From NCBI RefSeq assembly GCF_024868665.1, contig NC_079894.1, positions 5,791,426 to 5,855,425 on the forward strand: DNA of 64,000 nt, in the 5' to 3' direction. The DNA comes from Triplophysa rosa. Its lineage: Eukaryota > Chordata > Actinopteri > Cypriniformes > Nemacheilidae. How positions within the stretch are numbered: position 1 is the stretch's first letter; each line of letters starts with the position of its first letter. Positions 1 to 12,285 of the stretch are shown here, in pieces. The translations under genes were made by a program, and so were the position numbers. The notes beneath the pieces were generated by a model, which worked only from the letters and a program-made list of their open reading frames with translations, was not told the origin of the DNA and ran no database searches.

Positions 1-180
1 GTGACGAGTTGTTGTTGAGAGGGGGAGAGGAGCTTAACATTTTTATTAAAGATTACAAGTGCAAAGGAAATTAAAAAAATAATGGAATTTAAAATAAATA
101 ATCATTTATAATAATCACTGCAACACTGTGTAAAACACTTATAATTTTCCTGTTTGACTGCATGGTGACTTTAAAATGGC
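1..180 (-). repeat. Fragment of a dispersed DNA repeat, inverse of 11680-11840
   Basis: Bases 1-180 (TTGTTGTTGAGAGGGGGAG onward, through CACTGTGTAAAACACTT) match the reverse complement of about 11680-11840. The match includes the CTCCTCTCCCCCTCTCAACAA block and the CAGTGTTGCAGTGATT block. The fragment is cut by the window edge. Confidence 0.7.
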
Positions 181-620
181 AAACAGAGTTTAGCAAAGTA
201 GAAAAAAATGTTCTGGCCTTTGTTTTTGCTGATGCCTTCAACATGATTGAAGATTTAGTTGTTTTAACTTACGTATATTTGTTTTATCCTAAGTCCTAAA
301 TGTTCCAAATACATAATGTTTCAACTACATTTACCAATGACAAAATAAAAGCACGTACATTAGCTAAAGGTGTGTGCTCGACCAAGAGAACTATCAGAAC
401 AGAAAAAAGTAAATGAAAAAGCTCACCAAAACTTCAAAAACACAAAAAATGGTCTGATAAGTCGAATAAAGCACATGTGTGCTCAAAACGTCACATTTCT
501 ATAAGAGTCCATCATCATTTTTTTGATTTGTGGAGCTTTGGTGTGACTTTATATTTTTCTGTACCACAACATGCAGTATAAAAATGAACATGCCAAGAAT
601 AAATGAATCTGTAAAACTTT

Positions 621-1154
621 GTGAATGATGACTATTCTTCAAAATTCTTCAGCTATATAAGGACACGGTCAGGGCGAGATGAATGTCGTCACTATCTAGG
701 CTCAGATGATCCTGCAGAAGCATTACAGCACCTTCACGTGTGGCGTTTTCCCCTCTGTGAACTCTATGTTAGGAGGACCACCTGCTGTGTCATGTCCAGC
801 AGAGTGCTGCTTCACTCCAAGCCCATTTTGGGACTGGCTGAGACCTCTCAGCCGGCTTCCAGCGACGATGTGTTAAAGAAGAGCAGCAGCCTTACGTCAC
901 ACGCATTAACACACAGCACTCACATGAGATCCTATCCCCGTCAGCTGTGGTCAGATTCCAAATGGGGGGCTGAGGAGAATCAGAGAACCAAACCCCGAGG
1001 CAGTGACTATTTCCGATTCATTTCCGCTCCATTTGTGGTCGTCTTTCACTCTACAGGGAGAAAGCCCAATGCACTCGATGCACGGAGTGCTGCCTATGTA
1101 TTTCCGGTAAAATCTCAGGGGGCGGGAAAGCTTCCGGGTGGTATTCCTGTGTAG
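621..1154 (+). other. Open frame of 177 codons, doubtful
   Basis: A plus-strand frame is open from 621 to 1154 in a stretch of higher GC than its surroundings, preceded by TATATAAGG at 654-662. The translation has no domain, membrane segment or repeat I recognise. Its 3' end runs into a SINE beginning near 1144. It could be a relic exon, an old repeat or chance. Confidence 0.2.
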
Positions 1155-1281
1155 CTCAGTTGGTAGAGCATTGCGCTAACAACGCAAGGTTGTGGGTTCG
1201 ATCACAAGGAACACACACTGATAAAAAAAGACATGTATAGACTAAATGCACTGTACTGCCAAATGCATAAATGTAAATGTA
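1144..1281 (+). mobile_element. tRNA-derived SINE (HAmo-like)
   Basis: The head has a pol III A box (TAGCTCAGTTGGTAGAGCA) and B box (GTGGGTTCGATC). The tail (CAAATGCATAAATGTAAATG) is shared with the copies at 1373 and 6624. The degenerate acceptor stem and the common tail mark it as a SINE, not a working tRNA. Confidence 0.8.
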
Positions 1282-1372
1282 TTCACCCATAGCAAATGTG
1301 CTTTACCAGCGCTCGTTTTGGTGGGAATTAACGTGAAATACATCATATTGTTAAAATACTATATATTAAACA

Positions 1373-1520
1373 TTTCCTGTAACTCAGTGGTAAGAGCATG
1401 GCGCTAACAACGCCAAGGTCGTGGGTTCGATCCCAGGGGATTGCACATACTTAGAAACAAATGTATAGGATAATGCAATGCAAGTCGCTAAGCGTCTGCC
1501 AAATGCATAAATGTAAATGT
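1373..1520 (+). mobile_element. tRNA-derived SINE (HAmo-like)
   Basis: Second copy of the family: A box (AACTCAGTGGTAAGAGCATGG), B box (GTCGTGGGTTCGATCCC), then a body (ATTGCACATACTTAGAAACA) and the AAATGCATAAATGTAAATGT tail. It is almost identical in body to 6624-6779. Only 91 bases separate it from the previous SINE. Confidence 0.85.
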
Positions 1521-3990
1521 AAACATGAATAGCAGCTCTAATATTATTGCTCTAGTAATTCTTAAAGTGTGAAAAGTGAAAGTCCAAGAAGTTATAGAAA
1601 AGTCTATATTTCATAAATAATAAACGTGCAAGGTTTAAACAGGGGAAAACAACACTTATGAAACAACAGGTGGGCTGATCATATAAGTTATGGTTATCTA
1701 ATCATAGTTAACAAAAGCAGCATCCTGTTAAATTGGAAAAAACAATAATGTTTGTCTGGGGTTTTTGTTACACACTAATTCTATCAGATAGTAAGGTTTG
1801 GTTTCTCTTTCCGTTAAAAGAGCTATGATCAGGGCCCAGTTGCAAGAAACCCCTTAGGGTGAGAAAATACTTAATTCTAATAATAACAGTATTGTAAGGG
1901 TTTTCTTACTTTATTCTAGGGTTTTTTCTTACTTTATGCGTTCACAGTTGAGCGTGTGCTTGGAAACTGTATTCAAATGATGCAGGGCCGTATATTACAT
2001 GCTTGCCCATGGTCCATTGGAGGGGGTAGTCCCCGCACACGGAAAGAGTGAGTAACACACAGCTAGTCTACATAAAACCCTTCAATGTGGTAACTGAGAA
2101 AAACAATAGAAAAGCGTGACAAAACCGCAAACATCAATGCTGATCTTAAACCAATCCCATATCATTGACTGTTTTTACAATGCATGCTTTATCAATACTT
2201 CACCCTAACGCACCTAATACGATACAATAGTGACTTCTTATTTTATGATCCATTAAACACAATGACCATATAATTCAGTTAATTATACAATATAAATTAT
2301 TGTTGACCAAGTGATCAATGAATCAAATGTACAGATTTTTATTACCACAAGACAGTAAGCCGTTTCTAGGAGCAAGTTAACATACTTAATTTCCTGCTTG
2401 TAACCTATTAACAACATATCTAGCGCAAGGTCTACAACTGCAGAGGTTTGCAAATATTAAAGTTCCAATGTGTAATTTTTTGAAGGATTTATTGATAGAA
2501 CTGCAATATAGCATACATAATGTCTTCAGAGGTGTATTAAGACCATACATAATGAAGCATTATGTTTTTATTATCTTAGAATGAGCTATTTCTATCTACA
2601 TTTCTATTGTGTTTGCACAGCTCTGTTTACAGACTCGCAATGCTTTTGGCCGTATTTCAGCGCAAAAAAACGTGTCAAAAGTGTAAGCGTGGAAAAAACG
2701 GAGGTCAGAAGAATACAGATCATAATTATTTGACGTAATATGAAGTTGCAGTTTCACAACACATGAATTACGATTACGAAAAATGATACAATGCTGCAAA
2801 ACTTGTTTTCTTTCGCTTGCAGCTTGATTTACACCTTTACAAAACTTTTTTGCGAATGCAAATTTATTTTATGCTTGCAATGTCACGTACGCTTTTACAA
2901 ATGTTATCCTGCGCATGCAAATCTTTTAGGCATGATTTTACCTTCATACGGCGCGGACGTGCCGAGTACAACAGCGCATATGCGAAAAAGTGCACTAGTC
3001 CACTAGGGGTCAATACACACACAGAAAGTGTGCAGTGTGCTGTTGTCGAAGAAGAATGATACAAAACCAACACGCTGAAACCAAAAACAGTAAGCTTAGA
3101 AGCATATCCTTCTCCATACTGTTTGGTTGTTGTTCTTGTTGTCTTGCTGTTTGCTCAGATTGTTCGCAATGGTGAAAACACTTCCTCAATCATTAATTTG
3201 CAGTGGGTCTGTGAATAACGCGACTCAGTCTGGTAGAGCACACGTACTCATTTGCATTGTGCATGTGTTGAACTCGGACGTCCGCGCTTAATCCGTGATG
3301 AGTATGCGCAGGAAGCTGTGCGGACGTGTTTGTGCGCGAGACGGACACGGACGCGCAAAGTCAAGTATGCCTGCGGCTTTACATGGAATTGGCTATGTTG
3401 TTTCTACATTAGCCCTAAACGGACAAACTGCTCTACAGGGCATGTTTCGACAATTTAAGACTGTGTGTAATCGTAAATAAATGCTAAAAAGAAGCAAATT
3501 ACATTCACCTGGCATACAAAATATTTTAATGGAACAAATGGAATTACACACCTCACCTTTAAATTCAGTCAATTAAAACTCACGTGAGTCGTAAACCACT
3601 TCTCAAGAAAAAACAATCACGTCATTGGCCTCAGTGGAACCCACAAAAGAAACATAGGCTTCTGTTCCATTAGAGATGCATGCTTGCATTCAGTTAGGTG
3701 TTAACCTCTGACACCACTGACGTTTACGTCTGTGACACACATTTAAAGGTAACAGTCTCGCTGCAGTTTAAAGGAGCTGAAACCAGAAAGAGGAACATAC
3801 AAAAGACAAAAACCCCTGCATCAAAGGGCAGGTGGAAGATCTTCCAGAGAGGCTGTTTTTAAGTCTGCAAAAACAGGATTTCTGTTGCACTTCATTTCCT
3901 ACACAGGAGAATCAAGGTTGATAAGGCTTTTTTTGACCTCCAAATCAAATCCGGTGTCAACCACCACACATACTACATACCCACTTTACA
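1521..3990. other. Intergenic stretch without a supported gene
   Basis: Apart from the repeat at 2440-2605 I see no gene. Short open frames at 2791-3073 and 3252-3480 overlap on both strands and lack family features. The 2780-3060 part contains several degenerate TTTGCG/CTTGCA blocks (for example at 2812-2880), suggesting an old repeat. Confidence 0.5.
2440..2605 (-). repeat. Copy of the repeat at 47846-48231, reversed
   Basis: The stretch from AATGTCTTCAGAGGTGTATTA to GAATGAGCTATTTCTATCTACA is the reverse complement, with changes, of about 48097-48190. It is a fragment of the TTAA-flanked family described there. Confidence 0.65.
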
Positions 3991-4427
3991 CTGCGACCCT
4001 GGACAACAAAACCAGTCTTATGGGTAAATTTTTCGAAATTGAGATTTTTACATCATCTGAAAGCTGAATAAATAAACTTTCTATAGATATATGAGTTGTT
4101 AGAATAGGACAATATCTGGCTGAGATACAACCGTTTAAAACTCAGGAATCTGAGAGCACAAAAAAATCAAAATATTGAGAAAATTGCCTTTGAAGTTGTT
4201 AATCAGGGGCACTGTGGCAGACCATCCACTCACAAAAATAAAGTTTTTATATATTTAAGGTAGGAAATTTACAAAATATCTTCATGGAACTTGATCTTTA
4301 CTTAATATCCTAATGATTTTTGGCATAAAAGCAAAATCGATAATTTTGACCCACACAATGTATTTTTGTCTTTTACTGAAAATGTTCCCGTGCTACTTAA
4401 GACTGGTTTTGTGATCCAGGGTCACAG
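3991..4427. mobile_element. Short DNA transposon with inverted ends
   Basis: The left end CTGCGACCCTGGACAACAAA, continuing ACCAGTCTTA, mirrors the right end TAAGACTGGTTTTG ... CCAGGGTCACAG, giving inverted ends of about 30 bases. There is no coding capacity. It belongs to a common fish nonautonomous family that I cannot place in a superfamily. Confidence 0.75.
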
Positions 4428-4969
4428 ATCTCCATGCAACCCCTTCCTTTACGAGCTGAAAAATGAGGAAGCTTTATAGAGATGAATCTTACGATTTGGC
4501 ATAGCCAGAGGATTTCAACAGTCTCGTATGTATTTTAAAATAAAATATTTAATCACCTACACATGAGTCAAGAAGGGAAGACTGTATATGAAAAGAGGAT
4601 GTTACCCATAATAAAATATTCAGACATCCAAAAAATATCTCAAGTTCCTTCTGTCAATTACGCCCAGTTAGTTCTGCTCCTCTTATTCAAACCTATCAGG
4701 TACAAGCAAACAGCAAGCCATTGTTTGCATGTTCACTGGCAGCCTCCTCACATATCTCAGTGGTTTATTCGGATGCATGTGCACAGTATGTACTTTTGCT
4801 GAAAAGACAAGGCTCTATTTGAAGTCTTTACCCCAGCGGCTAAACTACACACTCCGTCATCTTACAACCCCAGAGAGACAAGCAGACCTAAACCACCACG
4901 GCTTCTGCTTGTACCCCTGAAAAATCTTTGAAAAAACATTTTAAAAAATTCCATTCTGTGTGGCATGTA

Positions 4970-6529
4970 CAGTGAGGGAAATAAGTATTTGATCCCCTGC
5001 TGATTTTGTAAGTTTGCCTACTTACAAACAAATGAAGGGTCTATAATTTTTATGGTGGGTTTATTTTAACTGATAGACACAGAATATTTAAAAAAATCAG
5101 GGGAAAAAAATGTTATATAAAGGTTATAAATTGATTTGCATTTCAGTCAGTGAAATAAGTATTTGATCCCCTACCAACTAGTAAGAATTCTGGCTCCACA
5201 GATTGGTTATGTGCCTATATGGACCACAGATTAGTCCTGTCACTTTAAGAAAGTACTCCTAAATCAGCTTGTTATGTATATAAAAGATGCCTGCCAACAG
5301 AATCTGTATCTTCCAGTTCAACCTCTCCAACACCATGGTCCAGACCAAATAGGTTTTAAAGGATGTCAGCGACAAGATTGGAGACCTGCACAAACCTTGA
5401 ATAGGCTACAGACAGAAGCTTGGTGAGAAGGAGACAACTGTTGGTGTGATTATTTGGAAATAGAAGATATACAAAATAACTATCAAATGCCCTTGTTCTG
5501 GAGCTCCCTGCAATATTTCCCCAATGGGGTAAAGATGATCATGAGAAATGTTAAAGATCAGCCCAGAACTACACGGAAGAAGCCTGTTAATGATTTCAAG
5601 ACAGTTGGGAACACAGTTAGCAAGCAAAACATTGGTAACACATTGGTAACACGCTATGCCACAGTAGACTGAAATCCTGAAGCACCCGCAAGGTCCTCCT
5701 GCCCAAGAAGGCCCGCCTGGCTCGTCTTAAGTTTGACAATGAACATAAAAATGATTCAGAAAAGGCTTTGGCGAAAGTGCTGGCACTGCTGTGAGACCAA
5801 AATGGACTCCTGTGTTTGGAGGGAGAGAAATGCTGACTATGAGCCCAAGAACATCATGTCTACAGAGAAGCACAGTGTTGGAAACATTCTGCTTTAGGGC
5901 TTTTTCTCTGCTACAGGTATACAGGATGACTTCACCGCATTGAGGGGCTGAGGGACGGGCCCATGTACCGTAAAATCTTGGACGAGAACCTCCTCCCCTT
6001 AACTAGGTCACTGAAGATGGGTCATGGATGAGCCTTTAACATGACAAAGACGCAAAACATATTGCCAAGACAACCAAATAGTGGCTTAAGGAGAAGCACA
6101 TTAAATGTCCTAGCCAGTCTCTAGACCCTAGTCCTATAGAACCTCTGTGAAGGAGGCTAAAACTCCAATTTGCTGAGCGACAGCCAAGAAACCTTAAAGA
6201 TTGACAGAGGAGTGGACTAAATGTATCCGGACACATGTGCAAACCTGGTGACCAACTATCAGAAATGTCTGACCTCTGTGCTTGCCAACAAGGGTTTCTC
6301 CACAAAGTACAAAGTTATGTTTTGCTTGGGGATCAAATACTTATTTCACTGACTGAAATGCAAATCAATTTATAACCTTTATATAACATTTTTTTCCCCT
6401 GATTTTTTTTAATATTCTGTGTCTATCAGTTAAAATAAACCCACCATAAAAATTATAGACCCTTCATTTGTTTGTAAGTAGGCAAACTTACAAAATCAGC
6501 AGGGGATCAAATACTTATTTCCCTCACTG
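4970..6529 (+). mobile_element. Tc1/mariner-like transposon with about 200-bp IR/DR ends
   Basis: CAGTGAGGGAAATAAGTATT at 4970 and its inverse ending at 6529 are flanked by TA on both sides (4968-4969, 6530-6531). The inverted ends are about 205 bases. Each carries a second inner copy of AAATAAGTATTTGATCCCCT, the IR/DR layout of Tc1-like elements such as Sleeping Beauty. I count about one difference between the arms. The body is a decayed transposase. Confidence 0.92.
5334..6310 (+). pseudogene. Decayed Tc1-like transposase
   Basis: ATG at 5334 begins a transposase-like reading (start ATGGTCCAGACCAAA), but stops appear within a few codons and frame shifts follow. Fragments such as CAAGAAGGCCCGCCTGG and GACAAAGACGCAAAAC keep the order of a Tc1 transposase. 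The element cannot make its own enzyme. Confidence 0.7.
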
Positions 6530-6623
6530 TATGGCAGAACCGTGTTCATTTTTCATTCCATAACAGCAATGTGTTCTTTTCAGGTCCCATCACATTGGAC
6601 AATGGGATGTAACGGCAAATAGC

Positions 6624-6779
6624 TTTCCTGTAGCTCAGTGGTAAGAGCATGGCGTTAACAACGCCAATGTCGTGGGTTCGATCCCAGGGGATTGCACATA
6701 CTTAGAAACAAATGTATAGGATAATGCAATGTAAGTCGCTTTGAATAAAAACGTCAGCCAAATGCATGAATGTAAATGT
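6624..6779 (+). mobile_element. tRNA-derived SINE (HAmo-like)
   Basis: Third copy, with intact A and B boxes (TAGCTCAGTGGTAAGAGC; GTCGTGGGTTCGATCCC) and the shared body and tail. The AAGTCGCTTTGAATAAAAACG segment is the conserved 3' domain found in many fish SINEs. Confidence 0.85.
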
Positions 6780-8565
6780 AGATAGAAGAGGAAGTGTCCC
6801 AAAGCCAAAACAAGTGACTAAGCGGAAATCTGTGATGCCAAACACATTGAGGATGCATGAGTCAGAGTATGGGGTCTTCTTGGCTCAGGAAAATATGAAA
6901 ATAATATGTGCATTGTTTTCATAATTCTTCCATAACAATGGACTAGTACGCAAATTGTGCAAGCATTTAAGAATAGAGTTAGACGTCTGTGGATTTGCTC
7001 CTCTTAAAGTTATACGTTTTATGTGATTTTTTGTTTTGCCTTACAAGTAACATTAGTATGCAAAGTTTATTTGAACAGTGTACTCACCACGGTCATACAG
7101 ATAAGACTTGAACTGATGATAAGGATGTGATGGGAAAAAAATCGACAGTTTACTCACCATTCGTACACAAAAAATAATCTATCAATTCCATGTTGAGACA
7201 CTAGAAAGAGTTAGCTCAAACACTCATGACCTGTGATGACCCTTATGCTGAACTCACAAAACCGCAAACTGTTATTGATAAACCTGTAAACTTGAAACGT
7301 TTGATATGAAAATAAGCAGTAGACATTAATATGACATGACAGTGGAAAGATTTGCATTGCAAATGTTAACGGTCAGAGTGTTGTTCAAACTATTTTAACT
7401 ACAATAAGACGAGAACAGACTTGAACACCACCATTTCCCGGGTTTCTGGGAATGTGAGGGGAAATTTGGTTTATTTGAATACTACAACTGATACTGTAAT
7501 ACAGCAGAAATGCGGCCAGTGTGAACATAACGTAAAAGTACAACAAGCTGAATAGACCTACTCGTTTAATCTGGCTAATTCAATTTTTAAAGCAAGAGAC
7601 CCACCCATGAGTGTGAAATAAATCTGGAGAAGAGAGCTGTAAATGTAATGTATATGGATAAAATAACCCCATAGTAATAAACACGATGCACAATACATTA
7701 TCAAATGACATCAATGCAATATCTGAGGATAACTTTATTTCATTATTTCTTATTTCATAAATGAAACAATAGAAGCAGAAATGTAAAGCCGTTAAAAAAA
7801 AGTCCCTAGGAAGAAACAGCCCTCTATTTACTTCTCATCAAGAATGCCCCTCAAGCAACTTCAAACAACCGTCTCATTTGCATACCACTCGTTTCCTACT
7901 CGCCAAGCAAAGCAAATCTTTACGTTAGCAGCAAATTCCCCCAAAGAACCCAAGCTCACACGTAAACAGAGAATGCTACTGCAGCACGAGAAGATTTTCA
8001 TTGCGCAGACGTTACGCTGTTCTGCACACCGAGAGATCTGCGGCGTGATGACTCAATCTGAACTCAATGAACCTTCTCAAGCCCATTTTGGAAAAAGATC
8101 AGCCTCCTTCAACAGGCCCCGCCCCTTCCGCCTCGCTCTGCCCCTCCCCCCATCGACCGCTCTCTGCGCTCAGCTGACTCTGCTATAGCTAATGGGGATG
8201 AATGTGACATCTTCCTGTCTGTGTGTACTCTGCTAACCCTCTCAGCTGAGCGGAACCTCCTGCTAATGGAAACACAGCTCCAATGCTACACAAACTGGCT
8301 TTGCTATCAGATCTACGACATGGGAAGAGCTATTCCCATGGGCCCCTATTCAAGGAAAAAAATTCAAACGGTGGGGCGCGGGACGGCAGGGAGGCAAAGG
8401 TACCGCCACAGGGTTAAATCCACAGGTTCTAACGTGGGTCCGCAGGAATTCGTGCAAGCGGTGACATCACACAGAGAACGTGCTCGTGCATACAGCCAGG
8501 ACCTCCTGCTCATATGACAGAGTTCAAAGCTGCTCTACTGAGTAAAGCTAAAGCACGCCGGTGTG
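6780..8565. other. Intergenic stretch; GC-richer part 7840-8520
   Basis: No gene is recognised. From about 7840 to 8520 the sequence is less AT-rich, apparently single copy, with a C-rich block at 8115-8165 and open frames at 7844-8188 and 8221-8517 that show no family features. It could be a regulatory region or a noncoding exon. Confidence 0.35.
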
Positions 8566-10575
8566 TAGGGCTGTGCGATTTGGGGAAAATATCTAATTGC
8601 CATTTATTTGACAGACATTGCGATTTGATTTGCGATTTAATTTTTCAGCTCAATATTGTCAATAGTGTGTAGCACAGTATGGGTATTGTTACCCTGCAGA
8701 AAGAAAACAAAAACCATTACAGAAATTCTAATTGTTTCCATTAAAACCATTACAAAAATTCCTTTTGTGATTTGAGCATTATTCAAATAGGATTTACTGT
8801 TGTTCTATTGGTTCCCAACTGCCAGATTACATCACACCAATAGAACTCAAATACCAGTGTACACTTAGTTTTCATTAAAACAAATACAACTCCCATGATA
8901 ACCCTTAAATCCATATAATTGTGTTACTGAATTATTAAACTAGTACATAGGCTGATTTATGAAAATGTGCTGAATGTTTCATTTCATCCAAGTGAAATTA
9001 GCAAAACAGTAAGCTAGAATTTGCATTTGTTTGAAACGGGCTGTGTTCTTCTGAATTGGAATGTTCAACAAAGTCATCCAACAGCAATGTGAGAGACTGA
9101 CAGCATGACAAAACACACGAAAACTCGAGGTTATCATCACATAAAAAATATTGTATTTATTTCATTTCCTGAATACATGTACAAATATTACTGTTGCGCT
9201 GCTTAAAAGTGAATATGAAATTGTTTTCTTTGCAGTATTTGAGGTTTGAAAAAATACAGAGCATCTTTTCTGTTATTTTAACCCGTTACCACAGTTCTCA
9301 TATTCCGCAGATAAATGCAAATAGAAACAATATTTTTCTTTGAACTTTGGTAGAAATATTGTTAGTAGTTCACAGAATGAAACAAAAATGATAATTTTAC
9401 CTAAAACATACCTATAAATAGAAAATTCAGAAAAACGGAAAATAATTTTGAAATGGTCTCGAATGGTCTCGGTTTTAAATTTTTATTTAAATGCCTTTTG
9501 ATTGAACAGTCAAGTATGTGTTTTTATAATATAGAAGCCATGACGTAATTTTTTATGCTATCCGTATCACACAAAACTTCTATATCAGGGCAGTTCTCTG
9601 TAACAAATTCAAATACGAGGTCAAAATATTATGATGCATAAATAGCTCAAGTTTCTGCTGTGCACAACCATGGGAAATAAACAATGACAAAATAAGCTAT
9701 TGTAAGGGTTTCAATGGCTGATCCTTAACAATACCACACAAGGACCGCTCATGTGAACCATTATTAGTTCAAATTCACTTCCTCCAGACTGATAAAGAAA
9801 CACTAATAATAGACGCCGGCCACTTTACAATGTACAATGAGATATTGACGATAAGCTTATATGTTCATCTAAAAAATATTTAAACATGCCCAATGAGCTT
9901 GTCTATAAAGTGGCAGGGAGGGCAGACATGGCGCTGGTGCGGAGAGGAAGGGTCCGATCTGACAGATCGCCATTGACATATCACTGCAGCTGAACTATAG
10001 GGCCCTGCAGCCGACCGCTGGCCTTTCACTCATGAAACTCAATCGCAGTCAACTGAAATCGCACACACTCACGTCCACACCTCCAAACCTTTGGTTCCCT
10101 GATGCAGCAGACACGCATCTAAAAAAAGCGTGCGCGCCATAAGTGTGAGAGAGATCGCATAAATATCGTCTGTGTGTATGTGTGAGGGCTCGTATGAATA
10201 GACTCAGTGTGCGAGTCAGCAAGAGAACAGAGAGAGAACAGAAGGAGAACAGAGAGTTTATATAAACAGACTCGATGTGTGTTGGCTCCTGGACACTAAT
10301 ATTCATCTTAGCTGGCATAAGCAGAGAAAGGACGCTCGAACCTTTCCCTATACAATCACGCCTCTGTTTCGCTGCGTCTCGCGAATCCACACAGAAGTCT
10401 TTCAAAAAATGAACGAGAAAAAGCTCTTTATAAACAGCTCGGAGTGGAAGGAAACTCAATTACCCACGCTTCCGTCGCAAAACCTTTCCTCTGTCAGCTG
10501 GTCTTATATCAGTGGTTTTGTGTTAAATAGTCGAGCAGACCATGCTGAACAAATGAATCCTAGGTTCATTTAGGG
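8566..10575. other. hAT-like fragment, then unexplained sequence
   Basis: TAGGGCTGTGCGATTTGGGG at 8566 is a typical fish hAT left end; I could not find the matching right end. About 9160-9310 is an inverse copy of 27961-28150. From 9900 to 10560 the sequence is GC-richer, with overlapping frames on both strands but no recognisable protein. Confidence 0.4.
9155..9310 (-). repeat. Dispersed repeat, inverse of 27961-28150
   Basis: Shared blocks include ACATGTACAAATATTACTGT, GCTTAAAAGTGAATATGAA and AAAAAATACAGAGCATCTTT, each found in reverse complement near 27985-28110. It is probably the internal part of the hAT element starting at 8566. Confidence 0.65.
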
Positions 10576-10581
10576 CTACCT

Positions 10582-10738
10582 TTGTTTGGGCATTTGGCAG
10601 ACGCTTTATCCAACGTTGCTTACAATGCAACTTGTGATATATTTAATCACTCCATGTGTTTTCTGTGAATCAAACCCATGTCATTTGTATTGTTGTTGCC
10701 ATGCTAAACTAGTTGCTCTACCCGCTGAGCAACACGAA
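10582..10738 (-). mobile_element. tRNA-derived SINE, reverse orientation
   Basis: On the minus strand the head reads TGCTCAGCGGGTAGAGCAAC (A box) and GGGTTTGATTC (B box). The 3' part reads GGATAAAGCGTCTGCCAAATG. It is a different subfamily from the three copies above, sharing only the 3' core. Confidence 0.75.
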
Positions 10739-10949
10739 AAAAACGGTTTTAAAGCTTAGGGCTGTCAATGAAATCAATGTCTAAGAAACTGAAGCATACT
10801 GTAGGGCGTATGAAAGACACTGAAACTAATTTAAATGGTTCTCAATGTCAACTTGCAGGAGAGCATGGCAATCCTTGTATAAAGTTCGGACAAAAAAAAA
10901 AATACACTGGACATACATTCATACACAGAATTCATCGGAGGTTAATAAT

Positions 10950-12110
10950 TGTAGAGATGCAACGGTGTGAAAATTTCACATCACGATTTTAGTGAACACA
11001 TTTACCATTTTGATGTTCAATAATAGTCATTATATGAATTAATAACAATCAGAATAAAAAAATAGGGATGCCCCGATATGTAAATTTTGGGCAATAACGA
11101 TAACCGATAATTCTTGAACATCGGAAGCCGATAACCGATATGTTAATAGTAATCTAAATAGTAATATAACATTTTCTGAGGCTGAAAAGTCTTTTTTCCC
11201 CCCTGAAAATCATGTACCAAGCCTACTTTACACTAACTAAAGATTCTTTAACTTTTCTGCTATAATGTTTATTTAATAAACAAATTAAAGATGTTCTTCT
11301 AGAGCAACCCAGAAAGGTGTTGTCAACAGCCACAAGTCTAACAGGTCTCAAGACAGAAAGCATTCAGACAGCAGTTGGCTTCAAACTACTTGCTTTTGTT
11401 TCTATTATTTACACATTCATAAATATCTACATACTACATGAACAATGTTTTGCTTAAAGCAGTAAGTGAATGATCATGACAGAAAGACAGTACTGTACAG
11501 GATTTGAAGTGTGAGCAGCGTGTAGCTGAAGTGGTTCAACCAGAGGAAATTATTAATCATTTATCGGCTATAATATATAGGCCTACATTTTATTAACATT
11601 AAAAACGACCATTTATCGGCCGATACCGATATGGCCGATAATTTATCAAGCATCCCTAAAAAAATTTTTTAAATCACCATGCAATCAAACAGGAAAAGTG
11701 TTTTACACAGTGTTGCAGTGATTGGGCGTTATTACTTTATAAATGATTTATCCGTGCACACCATTAGTTTTATTAATTCATTAGCACTTGTAATCTTTAA
11801 TCAAAAACGTTAAGCTCCTCTCCCCCTCTCAACAACAACTCTTTTATTGAATATAACATCAGAATAATAATACAATCTAGCCTCAATTTATAACTGTGAA
11901 GCTCGTGCTGTACAGATGACACGCGTCTGAATTTACAACTGCCCAGCTCGCGCTGTATAAAGCTCGTGCTGTATAAAGAAGATGTGTCTCTGCGCAGCTC
12001 GTGCCTGACGCGCCTTACTTTATAACGCCGCAGGACGATGTCATCGTCCATCGCGATGTTTCACTGTAGCCATCGTCCCATTCCAATTTGGTAGACATCG
12101 CCCAACCGTA
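10950..12110. repeat. Older DNA repeat interrupted by the element at 11063
   Basis: GAGATGCAACGGTGTGAAAA at 10956 looks like a hAT-type left end. The part after 11659 matches the inverse of window bases 1-180. The right side holds a tandem-like stretch of GCTCGTGCTGTA units (11900-12005) and ends near CGATGTCATCGTCCATCGCG. The limits are approximate. Confidence 0.5.
11063..11658. mobile_element. hAT-like nonautonomous element (nested)
   Basis: The element starts TAGGGATGCCCCGATAT and ends AAGCATCCCTA, with subterminal GATAACCGATA and GGCCGATACCGATATGGCCG blocks that pair in inverse. It sits inside an A run, so the 8-bp duplication cannot be read with confidence. It interrupts the older repeat that spans about 10950-12110. 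Confidence 0.75.
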
Positions 12111-12285
12111 GAATGAGTGCCGCAGCTCAACGTTCTGGAACACATAGGGTAATATTTAGGTTGTCATCATATTTAGACAGCCATAATACAATGCACACAT
12201 ATTATACGTTAATAAGCATCAGGATGTTCTATACACATCTGCATTTAAATCTGCATCTGCACTAAAAAATACAAACCCATTGACA

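Noticed and set aside
1144..1215. tRNA gene
   Set aside because: A and B boxes are present, but the acceptor stem does not pair and the same body and tail recur at 1373 and 6624, so it is a SINE head.
10049..10573. Overlapping frames of 136 and 98 codons
   Set aside because: They overlap on opposite strands, have no family features and no splice-linked partners.
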